Source of the DNA: an uncultured Chitinophagaceae bacterium
GTDB taxonomy: Bacteria; Bacteroidota; Bacteroidia; Chitinophagales; Chitinophagaceae
Reading direction: 5' to 3'
Length of the DNA stretch: 57,774 nt
Assembly: GCA_903884185.1 (NCBI GenBank)
Contig: CAISDV010000185.1
Span: forward strand, 1-57,774
In this document: positions 43,274-53,369 of the stretch, one piece after another
Layout: each line of letters opens with the position of its first letter
How positions within the stretch are numbered: the stretch's first letter is position 1
Translations under genes and position numbers: made by a program
The notes under the pieces: model-generated
Told to the model about the DNA's origin: nothing
The model's database searches: none
Seen by the model: the letters and a program-made list of their open reading frames with translations, nothing else

Positions 43274-45388
43274 TCATTGAAACAACCTAAACACCACCCA
43301 ACTCATAATATAAGCCAGCCCGGTCATGTATATAAACTGGAACACAGGCCATTTCCATGTCTTGGTTTCTCTTTTTACCACAGCCAATGTACTCATGCAT
43401 TGCATGGCGAGTACATAAAACACCATTAACGATAAAGCTGCTGGTAGTGTATATACTTTGCTTCCGTCTTCCCAGCGCGAAGCCTGTATTTTCTCTTTGA
43501 GAGATTTATTGTCGTTCTCTTCTACACTGTACAGAGTTGCCATGGTTCCCACAAACACTTCCCTCGCAGCAAAGGAAGTGATGAGTGCAATACCAATTTT
43601 CCAGTCGTACCCAAGAGGCTTGATTGCCGGCTCAATCGCTTTGCCCAAAATGCCAGCATAAGAATTCTGTAATTTCTCAGAAGAGAATTGTCGTTGTAAA
43701 GAATCTTTTTTCTGTGGAAGTTGCTGTTCGAGTAACGCATATTTCTCCTCTGTTTTTTTCATCCGCTCACCCGGGCCGTAAGAACTTAAGAACCACAAGA
43801 GCAAGCTGATCATGATGATGACCCTTCCCGCATCGCGCACAAATATTTTTGCTTTCTCTACCATGGTAATTGCCACATTATTCCAGCGGGGCGCACGGTA
43901 CACAGGTAATTCCAATATGAAAAAACTCTTTTCTTTTATTTTGATGAACCACTTCATCACATAGCTGACAATTAATGCCATGAAGGTTCCCAGCAGGTAC
44001 AGGCACATCATCACCAATCCCTGCAGACTCAGAAAATTAAAATAATATTTGTCTGTGATCACTAAAGAAATGAGGATGGTATAAACAGGTAATCTCGCGC
44101 TGCAACTCATCAGCGGAGTAACAAGAATGGTCAGCAACCTTTCTTTCCTGTTCTCAATATTCCTGGTACTCATAATGGCAGGAACGGCACACGCAAACCC
44201 ACTGATCATCGGCATCACACTCTTGCCGTTGAGCCCAACCTTGCGCATGAGCTTATCACTTAAAAAACTGATACGCGCCATATAGCCAGTGTCTTCCAGT
44301 ATCGTGATCAATCCAAACAATATCATGATCTGCGGTACAAACACAATGATGCCGCTAAACCCCGCTACAAAACCATTAATGAAAAGATCGCTCCACCAGG
44401 CATTTGGTAAATTCCTGGTGAGCCATCCACCCACTCTTGTAAAACTCCACACAATGCCATCCATCGGGAAACGCGCCAACCAGAAAACACTTTGAAACAA
44501 TAAGAACAGAACGGTCAATAAAATAAGGTAACCCCAGGTACGGTGTAATAAAATATCATCCAGTTTATCAGAAAACATTTTCTTCTCATGTGGGTCGGGT
44601 TCCACCACATGTTTCTGCATCAGTTGCTTGATGCGTTGGTAGCGCTGCATGATCTCTTCGGCCTGTGTTTTGGTAGAATTGAACTTTGTTTCTTTTTCTG
44701 CCTTCACTAGTTTAACATGCAGATCTGTAGCGAGTGGAAAATCTTCGTGATTGATGAGATAATGTATGCTTGCATAATCACTCAGTTTCGGGAATAGTTC
44801 TTGTGTTTGTTCAATAGCTGTAGGAGCAAGCGCTTTATTATCAATGAAATCATTTTTCAGTGCAACTTCACCTTGCCTGGCAGTTTGTACAACTGCTTTT
44901 TTCAATTGCGCCAATCCCCTGTTCTTTCTTGGGTTCACAACAACAATAGGCACGCCTAGGTCGGCTTCCAATCCCTTCAAATCAATTTTAATTCCTTTTC
45001 TCGCGGCAATATCATTCATCGTTAAAGCAATGACCACCGGAACTTTCAGGTCAATGATCTGGCTACAGAACAACAGGTTCCTTTTCAGGTTACTGGCATC
45101 TGCTACCAGTACGATCACATCCGCACGGGTATCACGATCGGCATTCATCAATACTTTATATGCCACCCACTCATCTGCACGGCGGGGGTATAAAGAATAA
45201 GTACCGGGAAGGTCTATCAGCCTTGCTTTTAGGCCTTCTTCCAGAAGGATATCGCCTGTTTTTTTATCGACCGTAACGCCCGGAAAATTGCCCACTTTCT
45301 GGTTCAATCCGGTTAAAGCATTGAACAAGGAGGTTTTCCCGCTGTTGGGGTTACCCACGAAGGCAATATGTAAGATACTTTTGGGCAT
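43274..45388 (-). CDS. feoB: Ferrous iron transporter FeoB
   Basis: FeoB imports Fe(II) across the inner membrane. From the ATG at 45386-45388 the product has 704 residues: an N-terminal G domain with G1 GNPNSGKTS at 11-19, G3 DLPGTYSL near 57-64 and G4 TMNDI near 118, a helical GDI-like region to about 245, then a polytopic domain with the Gate motifs (PMISGFACAVPAIMSTR and SCSARLPVYT). The open frame extends 28 codons further up but homologues begin near MPKSILHIAFVGN. No feoA is adjacent, which is unusual; it may be elsewhere. A -7-like box lies upstream. Confidence 0.94.
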   Translation of the reverse strand: MPKSILHIAFVGNPNSGKTSLFNALTGLNQKVGNFPGVTVDKKTGDILLEEGLKARLIDLPGTYSLYPRRADEWVAYKVLMNADRDTRADVIVLVADASNLKRNLLFCSQIIDLKVPVVIALTMNDIAARKGIKIDLKGLEADLGVPIVVVNPRKNRGLAQLKKAVVQTARQGEVALKNDFIDNKALAPTAIEQTQELFPKLSDYASIHYLINHEDFPLATDLHVKLVKAEKETKFNSTKTQAEEIMQRYQRIKQLMQKHVVEPDPHEKKMFSDKLDDILLHRTWGYLILLTVLFLLFQSVFWLARFPMDGIVWSFTRVGGWLTRNLPNAWWSDLFINGFVAGFSGIIVFVPQIMILFGLITILEDTGYMARISFLSDKLMRKVGLNGKSVMPMISGFACAVPAIMSTRNIENRKERLLTILVTPLMSCSARLPVYTILISLVITDKYYFNFLSLQGLVMMCLYLLGTFMALIVSYVMKWFIKIKEKSFFILELPVYRAPRWNNVAITMVEKAKIFVRDAGRVIIMISLLLWFLSSYGPGERMKKTEEKYALLEQQLPQKKDSLQRQFSSEKLQNSYAGILGKAIEPAIKPLGYDWKIGIALITSFAAREVFVGTMATLYSVEENDNKSLKEKIQASRWEDGSKVYTLPAALSLMVFYVLAMQCMSTLAVVKRETKTWKWPVFQFIYMTGLAYIMSWVVFRLFQ

Positions 45389-45403
45389 GTATAACGGGGT
45401 TGA

Positions 45404-45411
45404 CAAAACTA
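45404..45411 (-). promoter_or_regulatory. Possible -7 box for feoB
   Basis: On the minus strand TAGTTTTG fits TAnnTTTG and lies 15 bases before the feoB ATG. A -33 TTG at proper spacing is not clear. I see no Fur-box-like palindrome beside it. Confidence 0.3.
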
Positions 45412-45491
45412 ACTGCGAACATTGGCTATATGTTACGAGGTCGGGAAAAGAATATTTGCAGAAGTATATCAAAGCAGTGCCCGCGCTCGCT

Positions 45492-45499
45492 TATTTTTG
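45492..45499 (+). promoter_or_regulatory. Possible -7 box for the M28 peptidase gene
   Basis: TATTTTTG fits TAnnTTTG and lies 21 bases before the ATG at 45521. The -33 element is not clear, so the call is weak. Confidence 0.3.
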
Positions 45500-45520
45500 C
45501 GTGAATAAAAGGGTTATCCT

Positions 45521-47170
45521 ATGAAACGTTTGTTGCTGGTTGCACTGTTGGTCCCGGGAATTTGCCTTGCACAAAAAAAAACCAGGAAACAGAAAGCTGC
45601 TGAAGAAAAAGCAAATATGGCGCTTGTTGCCAGCCTGAAAGCGCATATCCAATACCTCGCAGATGATAAACTGGAAGGGAGAAGAACAGGTAGCCGCGGT
45701 GAATTGCTTGCCATGCAATACATCAGCGATCAATACAAACAAATGGGATTACAGCCTGCCGGAACAAATGGTTATGTGCAGGAATTTGATATTGATGAAG
45801 GCAAACAGGCAGACCCTGCACTTACTTTTTTTAAGTTGAATGGAAAAGGACTTGCGAATGGAGATGACTTTATACCATTGGCATTCAGTGCAACAAAAAC
45901 ATTGAAAGGTTCACCCGCCATGGCTTTGAATGAACCCGGCCAGCCCTGGTTCAAAGACCTGAAAGAGGTTTTGGAAGAGAACCAGAACAATCCGCACTTT
46001 GATGTGGAGGATATGATCAAAAAAGAATCAGACAAGATCGCAGCCAAAGGCGCCACTGCATTGATATTGTACAACAGTTCTTCTATCACCGATAATGTTC
46101 AGTTTAATAAGAACGATAAATCAGCCCCAACAAAAATTCCGATCATCTATTTAACAAAAGATGCCTGCAAAAAATATTTTACAGATCCTTCTGCTACATT
46201 GAATCTTGAAATAGGTGTTTCATTTGTTCAGCGTGTACGCAAGGCAAGAAATGTTGTTGCTTTTATTGATCATCATGCACCCACAACTGTGATCATTGGC
46301 GCGCATTATGATCATTTGGGTTATGGAGAAGATAAAAATGCGTTGGATACAGGACATGTCATTCATAATGGTGCAGATGATAATGCCAGCGGTACCGCAG
46401 CAGTGATAGAGTTGGCACGTTTATTAAAACAATCCTCGCCTTTAAATAATAATTACTTGCTAATAAATTTTTCAGGAGAAGAGTTAGGAATATTGGGAAG
46501 TAAATACTGGCTCGAACATCCTTCCACCAATATCACTGCCAACTACATGCTCAATATGGACATGATTGGCCGTTATGATACTACGCACAAACTCACCATC
46601 AGCGGTTATGGCACTTCACCTATTTGGGGAGAAGTGTTTCAAACTGTGACAGATAAAAACTTAGTGATCAAATTCGATAGTACGGGTAGTGGCCCCAGCG
46701 ATCACGAAGCTTTTTACCGAAAAGATATTCCCGTATTATTTTTCTTTACGGGCAGTCATCCCGATTACCACAAAGCCACTGATGATTGGGAAAAGATCAA
46801 TTATGATGGTGAAAGGGAGATCGTACAATACATCTATCAGTTGATCGGCGGTATTGATTCCAAAGGAAAACTTGCATTTGCAAAAACAACAGAACCACAA
46901 ACAGGGCGCGCTAAATTTACAGTAAGCCTAGGAGTAATGCCAGACTACGGTTTCGCTAACACAGGTGTAAGAGTGGATGGGATCGTTCCTGGGAAACTTG
47001 CCGAGAGGATCGGTTTGCAGGCGGGCGATATATTGTTGCAACTGGGAGAATACAAATTTGTGGATGTGATGAGTTATTCGGTAACACTTGGTAAATTCAA
47101 AAAAGGCGACAAGACAAAACTGCGGATAAAAAGAAAGGAAGAAGAAAAAGAGTTTGATATAGAATTTTAG
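45521..47170 (+). CDS. Exported M28 family zinc aminopeptidase with C-terminal PDZ domain
   Basis: A 549-residue protein with a signal peptide (MKRLLLVALLVPGICLAQ). A PA-like domain is inserted around 95-240. The M28 catalytic core gives zinc ligands in GAHYDHLG near 260, GADDNASG near 285-292, FSGEELG near 318-324, NMDMIGR near 346, and the late His in SHPDYHKATDDW near 412. A PDZ domain covers about 460-545, with VDGIVPGKLAERIGLQAGDIL. It probably degrades peptides in the periplasm or at the surface. It stands alone, with feoB divergent upstream. Confidence 0.92.
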   Translation: MKRLLLVALLVPGICLAQKKTRKQKAAEEKANMALVASLKAHIQYLADDKLEGRRTGSRGELLAMQYISDQYKQMGLQPAGTNGYVQEFDIDEGKQADPALTFFKLNGKGLANGDDFIPLAFSATKTLKGSPAMALNEPGQPWFKDLKEVLEENQNNPHFDVEDMIKKESDKIAAKGATALILYNSSSITDNVQFNKNDKSAPTKIPIIYLTKDACKKYFTDPSATLNLEIGVSFVQRVRKARNVVAFIDHHAPTTVIIGAHYDHLGYGEDKNALDTGHVIHNGADDNASGTAAVIELARLLKQSSPLNNNYLLINFSGEELGILGSKYWLEHPSTNITANYMLNMDMIGRYDTTHKLTISGYGTSPIWGEVFQTVTDKNLVIKFDSTGSGPSDHEAFYRKDIPVLFFFTGSHPDYHKATDDWEKINYDGEREIVQYIYQLIGGIDSKGKLAFAKTTEPQTGRAKFTVSLGVMPDYGFANTGVRVDGIVPGKLAERIGLQAGDILLQLGEYKFVDVMSYSVTLGKFKKGDKTKLRIKRKEEEKEFDIEF

Positions 47171-47180
47171 GAAAAAGAAT

Positions 47181-47263
47181 TACCGCAGAGTCGGAGAGGT
47201 TCGCAGAGAAAATTATTTTGGTCAAATCTCCCCGTTCCTCCCCGTCTCAGCGTCTCTCCGGTA
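47181..47263. repeat. ACCGCAGAG-family imperfect palindrome, copy 2
   Basis: The left end TACCGCAGAGTCGGAGAGG and right end CGTCTCTCCGGTA are complementary with mismatches, around an AT-rich middle. Left arm and GGTTCGCAGAG segment match the copy at 8148-8224. It lies between the M28 gene and the IPExxxVDY gene, and the upstream open frame of the latter simply translates it. Confidence 0.7.
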
Positions 47264-47301
47264 AAAAAAATTCATTAATATTTAATTATATTCAGTCTGA
47301 G

Positions 47302-47736
47302 ATGAAACTCCGCCTCAACGTTGACGAACTGAATGACGATTTCTTTGAAGAAACTCGCCTGCTGGGCATTACAGCCCCTGTAAAAAATTATCAGCTCTGC
47401 TGGCAGCTCAACAATTTACTCGGATTTGATTTTCGATTGAATTCAGATATCGAGATCCACCTCAAGAAAAAAGACCGTAGTTATTATTCTAATATTTACC
47501 AGTCGCAGGAGCCCAACAGTTTCCTGGTTCATTATTTGTATCATAACCAGTTTGATGGCGAATACCTTCTTCCCGAATTCAGGCACATGGATTTTTTATG
47601 GCTGATGAAAGGTGATATGGTGGACGAAGAAAAATGTAACTGGATCAAACAATCCATCAAAACCATCAATGGTGTTCAGTTGGTGGCAGAGTTAACAAAT
47701 GAGCAAATAAAGAATAAAGGCAATATGGTTTTCTAA
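47302..47736 (+). CDS. IPExxxVDY family protein
   Basis: A 144-residue soluble protein. It begins MKLRLNVDELNDDFFEETRLLGI and contains YQLCWQLNNLLGFDFRL near 30-46, both typical of this Bacteroidota-only family. The family's name motif appears here as LPEFRHMDFLW near 93, a variant form. The function is unknown. The ATG at 47302 is chosen because the 28 codons of open frame upstream read through a repeat. The pterin dehydratase gene follows after 15 bases and is likely co-transcribed. Confidence 0.82.
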   Translation: MKLRLNVDELNDDFFEETRLLGITAPVKNYQLCWQLNNLLGFDFRLNSDIEIHLKKKDRSYYSNIYQSQEPNSFLVHYLYHNQFDGEYLLPEFRHMDFLWLMKGDMVDEEKCNWIKQSIKTINGVQLVAELTNEQIKNKGNMVF

Positions 47737-47751
47737 AATAAATCTTTCATT

Positions 47752-47982
47752 ATGTGGACAGAAAAAAATAACCAGCTTCATCGCCAGTTCATCTTTAAAA
47801 ATTTTTCAGAAGCATTTGCTTTTATGACAAGAGTGGCGCTGGAAGCGGAAAAGATGGATCATCATCCTTTATGGACCAATGTCTGGAATAAAGTGGACAT
47901 CTGGCTCAATACACATGATGCGGGGGATGTTGTTACAGAGAAAGATAGGGTGCTTGCTGAGAAGATCGATGCGCTGGTTTAA
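47752..47982 (+). CDS. 4a-hydroxytetrahydrobiopterin dehydratase (short form)
   Basis: A 76-residue pterin-4a-carbinolamine dehydratase. The family motif [21 protein letters not shown] holds the three active-site His (near 37, 38 and 55). The N-terminal [17 protein letters not shown] is the first strand and helix. The enzyme recycles oxidised tetrahydrobiopterin from aromatic amino-acid hydroxylases, though no hydroxylase is near. It is shorter than the usual 95-110 residues but lacks only the extra N-terminal part, which seems to be normal for Bacteroidota. Confidence 0.88.
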   Translation: MWTEKNNQLHRQFIFKNFSEAFAFMTRVALEAEKMDHHPLWTNVWNKVDIWLNTHDAGDVVTEKDRVLAEKIDALV

Positions 47983-48092
47983 GAGTTGTCCGCCCAGGCG
48001 GATTACTGGTTATTTGATCACGTTAAATGAGCAACAACAAAACCCCAACAGCAACGATAAGAGTCCCACGTGTCCCTACTGTCCCATTAATT

Positions 48093-48341
48093 CTAAGATT
48101 TTTTTCTTAAAGCACTAATCATTGCCACCAGCGAAACCAATACCCACACAATTTCAAGGGCTACAAAGGGAATATAATGTATCAGCCAGGAAGCAATACA
48201 GGCCAGGGCTGCGCCCAGCACATTCAAAAAACTATAAGTAAAACCGTCTTTTGAAATTTTGTTCGTAAGATTCAGGAGATAAGCAAGCAATAAGATCAAT
48301 ACTCCGGTGGATCCGATAAAATCGTTGAAGCTGAAAGTCAT
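48093..48341 (-). CDS. CBU_0592-like small membrane protein
   Basis: An 82-residue protein with three hydrophobic segments (about 11-24, 36-52 and 56-75). It contains LLLAYLLN, FLNVLGAALACIASWLI and a final FVALEIVWVLVSL, an order seen in CBU_0592-like membrane proteins of unknown function. It ends in a basic LRKKS tail. It lies 27 bases upstream of birA's end on the same strand, that is, upstream of nothing else, and may use the birA transcript. Confidence 0.7.
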   Translation of the reverse strand: MTFSFNDFIGSTGVLILLLAYLLNLTNKISKDGFTYSFLNVLGAALACIASWLIHYIPFVALEIVWVLVSLVAMISALRKKS

Positions 48342-48368
48342 TTTGATTAAATGTTTTGACTGATGAAT

Positions 48369-49232
<864 letters not shown>

Positions 49233-49262
49233 AGAATTGTTACTTTTGGCGAAGATAAACGG

Positions 49263-49339
49263 GATGGGGGATACGGGATGCGGGATTTGTGATAGAAGAT
49301 AAGTGATACGTGATGGGGGATGCGGAATACGAGATGAAA
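49263..49339 (+). repeat. Heptanucleotide tandem array between birA and rsfS (11 units)
   Basis: Eleven consecutive 7-nt units, ten beginning GAT and one AAT, keep perfect register over 77 bases: GATGGGG, GATACGG, GATGCGG, GATTTGT, GATAGAA and so on. Several equal units of the array inside birA, but it lies in the opposite orientation. It fills the divergent intergenic region, ending 47 bases before the rsfS start. It is more degenerate, as expected of older non-coding copies. Confidence 0.85.
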
Positions 49340-49386
49340 GCAAGGCACCTAAAAAAATTAGTTCACAAAAAAAACCTGATTGATTA

Positions 49387-49791
49387 TTGGCAACTCTTTC
49401 TGTTTTAAACAGCCGTGAAAAGATCACCACTGTAAGGCTGACCCGAAATTCAAAATTTTTTAAAACCATTATCAAGGCGATCCAGGATAAAAAGGGGGAA
49501 CATATCCTGAGCCTGGATCTTCGTAAAATACCGGAAGCGGTGGCTGATTTTTTTATCATCTGCCAGGCTACAAGCAGTACACAGGTAAAAGCGATCAGTG
49601 ATTTTGTGGAAGAGCAGGTGCGTGAGAATTGCGGCGAAAAACCTTACAGGCATGAAGGATATAAGACATCGCACTGGGTATTGATCGATTATATCAGTGT
49701 TGTGGTGCATGTGATGCATCCCGATACAAGAAAATTTTATAAGCTGGAAGATATGTGGAGCGATGCACAAGTAACAGGTTATGACCTATAA
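49387..49791 (+). CDS. rsfS: Ribosomal silencing factor RsfS
   Basis: RsfS binds uL14 and blocks subunit joining when nutrients are poor. The 134-residue protein has KTIIKAIQDKKGEHILSLDLRKIPEAVADFFIIC-type sequence from about 26 (seen here in parts such as DLRKIPEAVADFFIIC) and HEGYKTSHWVLIDYISVVVHV near 93-113, ending in KLEDMWSDA. All are family hallmarks. The start is the TTG at 49387; the first 24 residues are variable, as in relatives. No suitable ATG exists. ftsH follows after 44 bases on the same strand, a common Bacteroidota arrangement. Confidence 0.92.
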   Translation: MATLSVLNSREKITTVRLTRNSKFFKTIIKAIQDKKGEHILSLDLRKIPEAVADFFIICQATSSTQVKAISDFVEEQVRENCGEKPYRHEGYKTSHWVLIDYISVVVHVMHPDTRKFYKLEDMWSDAQVTGYDL

Positions 49792-49835
49792 GCAAAGCCT
49801 GAAAAAACATTCATTTATTTTGAAGCAACCGATAT

Positions 49836-51905
49836 ATGGCACAAGACGATAAAAACCAGAAATTCCCTTTTACAGAAAGAAACCCGGATGAGAAACCGAC
49901 ACGCAAAGGCCCTAAGTTCAGTATCTACTGGATATACCTGTTGATTTTTGCTGTACTTATTGGATTCTCAGTCTATAATAAATCTTTTTCTGATACAAAA
50001 CCGATCAGCGAGCAGGAGTTCAAGGAAAACATGCTCGCAAAAGGTGATGTTGACAAGATCAACTCCGTTAAAAACAAAGACATAGTAAGGGTTTACATCA
50101 AACCGGATAGCATTGGGAAGGAATACTATGTAAAATTGTTCAAGGGGAAAAAACTTGATCCTGCCCAAATAAAAGACGCCCCCATTTTTGAATTTAGTGT
50201 AACAAGCTGGGAAAGTTTTGGACAGGATATGGAAGCCTTTTATAAAGATCACCCTGAAATACGCAGGGTAAATGACGACAGGCATCCTGATGCTGAATGG
50301 TTTGGGCCAACTATAAACACCATATTATCACTGGTTCTTATTATTGGCGCATGGATATTATTGATGCGCAAGATGGGCGGTGGCGGCCCCGGTGGTGGTG
50401 GCCCTGGCGGTATTTTCAATATCGGAAAATCAAAAGCAACCTTATTTGATAAGGGCGCGAAAGTAAATATCACCTTCACAGATGTGGCAGGATTGGATGA
50501 AGCAAAAGTGGAAGTGATGGAGATCGTTGACTTTTTAAAGAACCCGAAAAAATATACGGCACTCGGCGGTAAAATTCCCAAAGGTGCATTATTAATAGGC
50601 CCTCCGGGAACAGGTAAGACCTTGCTCGCAAAGGCAATGGCGGGGGAAGCACAGGTTCCTTTCTTTAGTTTGAGCGGAAGTGATTTTGTTGAAATGTTTG
50701 TAGGAGTGGGTGCCAGCCGTGTAAGAGACCTGTTCAAACAGGCAAGAGAAAAAGCGCCTTGTATCATTTTTATTGATGAGATAGATGCCATAGGAAGAGC
50801 AAGGGGCAGGAATGCGATCATGAGTAATGATGAAAGAGAAAATACTTTGAATCAATTATTGGTGGAGATGGATGGTTTTGGCGGAGATACAGGCATCATC
50901 ATTCTTGCAGCTACTAACAGGCCCGATGTACTGGATACGGCATTGTTGCGGCCAGGCAGGTTCGACAGGCAGATATCTATTGACAAGCCTGATCTGAAAG
51001 GACGCGAAGCAATTTTTAAAGTGCATTTGCTTCCGATCAAAATTTCTGAAACACTGGATATCTATAAACTGGCAGAACAAACACCGGGTTTTGCAGGAGC
51101 TGATATAGCTAATGTTTGTAATGAAGCAGCATTGATCGCGGCGCGAAAAGACAAGACAGCAGTAGATATGGCCGATTTCCAGGATGCTATCGATCGAGTG
51201 ATCGGTGGATTGGAAAAGAAGAACAAGATCATTGCTCCATACGAAAAAGAGATCATCGCTTATCACGAAGCAGGCCACGCGATATGCGGATGGTTCCTGG
51301 AACATGCATATCCTTTATTAAAAGTAACGATAGTGCCAAGAGGTACGGCAGCATTGGGTTACGCGCAGTACACACCGAAAGAACAATACTTATATAATAC
51401 CGACCAGTTAATGGACCAGATCTGCATGACCCTTGGTGGCCGCGCTGCCGAAGAGATCTTCTTTGGAAAAATATCAACCGGTGCATCCAATGACCTGCAA
51501 CAGATCACACGCATCGCATACAGTATGGTTACTGCTTATGGAATGAACGATAAGATCGGTAATGTTAGTTTCTATGATCCTACACAGGAAAATACTTTCA
51601 CCAAACCATTTAGCGAAGAAACCGGAAAGATCATTGACGAAGAAGTAAGAGGGATCATTGATGAAGCATACCAGCGTACCAAGGAATTATTGAAAGAAAG
51701 AAAATCCGAAGTAGAGATATTAGCCAAAGCATTATTGGATAAAGAAGTATTGCATAAAAGCGATGTGGAAGAATTGATAGGAAAAAGGCCTTATGAAGAA
51801 AAAAAGATACTCGAAGTAATAGAGCCTGATCCGATCGGTGGTGTGCCGCCTACTGAACTTCCGGGACCTGTTAGTGATGGTATCAATACCGCAGAAAAAT
51901 CCTGA
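49836..51905 (+). CDS. ftsH: ATP-dependent zinc metalloprotease FtsH
   Basis: FtsH degrades unneeded membrane and soluble proteins. The 689-residue protein has TM helices at about 30-47 and 159-177 around a periplasmic domain, a Gly-rich linker (near 180-192), the AAA module with Walker A GPPGTGKT at 255-262, Walker [12 protein letters not shown] near 310-320 and the SRH [13 protein letters not shown] region, and the zinc site HEAGH at 477-481. The C-terminal acidic/proline tail after residue 660 is variable. Downstream genes for LUD and lpxH follow closely, so this may be an rsfS-ftsH-LUD-lpxH operon. Confidence 0.96.
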   Translation: MAQDDKNQKFPFTERNPDEKPTRKGPKFSIYWIYLLIFAVLIGFSVYNKSFSDTKPISEQEFKENMLAKGDVDKINSVKNKDIVRVYIKPDSIGKEYYVKLFKGKKLDPAQIKDAPIFEFSVTSWESFGQDMEAFYKDHPEIRRVNDDRHPDAEWFGPTINTILSLVLIIGAWILLMRKMGGGGPGGGGPGGIFNIGKSKATLFDKGAKVNITFTDVAGLDEAKVEVMEIVDFLKNPKKYTALGGKIPKGALLIGPPGTGKTLLAKAMAGEAQVPFFSLSGSDFVEMFVGVGASRVRDLFKQAREKAPCIIFIDEIDAIGRARGRNAIMSNDERENTLNQLLVEMDGFGGDTGIIILAATNRPDVLDTALLRPGRFDRQISIDKPDLKGREAIFKVHLLPIKISETLDIYKLAEQTPGFAGADIANVCNEAALIAARKDKTAVDMADFQDAIDRVIGGLEKKNKIIAPYEKEIIAYHEAGHAICGWFLEHAYPLLKVTIVPRGTAALGYAQYTPKEQYLYNTDQLMDQICMTLGGRAAEEIFFGKISTGASNDLQQITRIAYSMVTAYGMNDKIGNVSFYDPTQENTFTKPFSEETGKIIDEEVRGIIDEAYQRTKELLKERKSEVEILAKALLDKEVLHKSDVEELIGKRPYEEKKILEVIEPDPIGGVPPTELPGPVSDGINTAEKS

Positions 51906-51923
51906 CAACCATAATTTGATGCA

Positions 51924-52565
51924 ATGAAAATTTCTCCTGCAAGAGAAAATATATTGAATAAGATACGCATGGCATTGTCGCACCCAACACCCATGCCTTT
52001 TCCTCAAAGCGAGGTAAGCGATGAACACTTTCAACCATTAACGCAGGAGGCTGAACTGGAATTTGCAGAGAACTTCACCAAACTGCAGGGGCGCTTTTCT
52101 TTTTGCAATAATGAAAAAGAACTGGTTGAACAATTGCATACTTTGATTGCTGCAAGAAAATGGGATAAGATCTATTGCAGGGAAGATGCAATGAAACAAA
52201 CCCTTTCAGCAAATGGATTTGACGGGTTTACTCACGCGGATCTTGAAAGTTGCGATGCCGCTATCACCGGCTGCGAACTCCTGATAGCAAGAACAGGAAG
52301 CATAGTGTTGAGCGCCGGGCAACAAAGCGGCCGAACAGTGAGCGTATATGCACCCGTTCATATATGTATCTGTTATACCAGCCAGTTGGTGTATGATATA
52401 AAAGAAGGGCTTGAATTCATGCAAACAAAATATGGCAGTAACCTCCCTTCCATGATCACTCTTGCCACAGGTCCCAGTCGCACCGCCGATATTGAAAAAA
52501 CATTGGTAGTGGGCGTTCATGGTCCCAAAGAAGTATTTTGCTTTTTGCTGGAAACGCCGGCCTAA
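51924..52565 (+). CDS. LUD domain protein (LutC/YkgG-like)
   Basis: A 213-residue protein with a LUD (lactate utilisation) domain. Its second half has AITGCELLIARTGSIVLSAG near 112-131 and TLATGPSRTADIEKTLVVGVHGPKE near 178-202, the family's SRTADIE signature. In the lutABC system such a protein helps oxidise lactate, but lutA and lutB are not next to it. In this position between ftsH and lpxH a different housekeeping role is likely and unknown. The start at ATG 51924 is 18 bases after ftsH. Confidence 0.87.
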   Translation: MKISPARENILNKIRMALSHPTPMPFPQSEVSDEHFQPLTQEAELEFAENFTKLQGRFSFCNNEKELVEQLHTLIAARKWDKIYCREDAMKQTLSANGFDGFTHADLESCDAAITGCELLIARTGSIVLSAGQQSGRTVSVYAPVHICICYTSQLVYDIKEGLEFMQTKYGSNLPSMITLATGPSRTADIEKTLVVGVHGPKEVFCFLLETPA

Positions 52566-52588
52566 AAAGGAATCTCTATCTTTATCTT

Positions 52589-53353
52589 ATGCCCATCTCC
52601 CCCGGTAAAAAAATATATTTCCTTTCCGATTTTCATCTCGGGGCACCCGACTATGAAAGCAGCCTTGTGCGCGAGAAAAAAATTGTAAAATTTCTCGATA
52701 GCATTGAAGCTGATGCAGCAGAGATATTTATTGTAGGGGATATTTTTGATTTCTGGTACGAATACAGAAAAGTAGTACCCAAAGGATACACGCGGTTATT
52801 GGGTAAACTCGCATCACTCACAGACAAGGGAATCCCCATTCATTTTTTTGTTGGCAACCATGATATGTGGATGAGCGGATATTTTGAGCAGGAATTGAAT
52901 ATCTCCGTTTATTTTGAGCCAAAGACTTTTGAACGTGGAGATAAAAAATTCTACATCGGGCACGGAGATGGATTGGGGCCGGGCGACCAGGGGTATAAAT
53001 TCATCAAAAAAGTATTCCGCAATCCCTTTTGCCAATGGTTATTTGGGCAGATACATCCCACCTGGGGAATTGGACTGGCTAATTATTTCAGCAGGAAAAG
53101 CCGCGCAAAGACGGGTAAGACCGATGAGCATTTTTTAGGCGAAGACAAAGAATGGCTGATCATTTATTGTAAAGAAATATTACAAAAAGAACATTTTGAT
53201 TATTTCATATTCGGGCACAGGCATTTGCCAATTGATTGTAAACTCAATGACTCCAGCAGGTACATCAATCTTGGCGACTGGATCAACCATTTCACTTATG
53301 CTGTATTTGATGGGAATGATTTGGAGTTGAAGAAATGGGAGATACCTGCCTGA
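52589..53353 (+). CDS. lpxH: UDP-2,3-diacylglucosamine pyrophosphatase LpxH-like phosphoesterase
   Basis: A 254-residue calcineurin-like metallophosphoesterase. Metal-binding motifs come in order: FLSDFHLG near 11-18, VGDIFDFW near 44-51, GNHDMW near 87-92, IGHGDGLG near 127-134, and FGHRHLP near 209-215. FDFWYEY and GHGDGLGPGD are typical of LpxH-like enzymes of Bacteroidota, which cleave UDP-diacylglucosamine to lipid X in lipid A synthesis. The start at ATG 52589 fits homologues; an open extension up to 52538 overlaps the LUD gene and is unlikely. Confidence 0.9.
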   Translation: MPISPGKKIYFLSDFHLGAPDYESSLVREKKIVKFLDSIEADAAEIFIVGDIFDFWYEYRKVVPKGYTRLLGKLASLTDKGIPIHFFVGNHDMWMSGYFEQELNISVYFEPKTFERGDKKFYIGHGDGLGPGDQGYKFIKKVFRNPFCQWLFGQIHPTWGIGLANYFSRKSRAKTGKTDEHFLGEDKEWLIIYCKEILQKEHFDYFIFGHRHLPIDCKLNDSSRYINLGDWINHFTYAVFDGNDLELKKWEIPA

Positions 53354-53369
53354 TTAAGAAATACACTAC

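Noticed and set aside
45389-45472. N-terminal extension of feoB
   Set aside because: The G domain starts right after MPKSILHIAF; the extension overlaps the promoter region.
47218-47301. N-terminal extension of the IPExxxVDY gene
   Set aside because: It reads through the ACCGCAGAG repeat; the family start is MKLRLNVDEL at 47302.
47983-48092. Small gene or RNA between the pterin dehydratase and the CBU_0592-like gene
   Set aside because: Only a short hairpin near the stop and a GTCCC-rich stretch are seen; no convincing frame or RNA fold.
49233-49559. N-terminal extension of birA
   Set aside because: It covers the heptamer array and the antisense of rsfS; nothing in it resembles an HTH domain.
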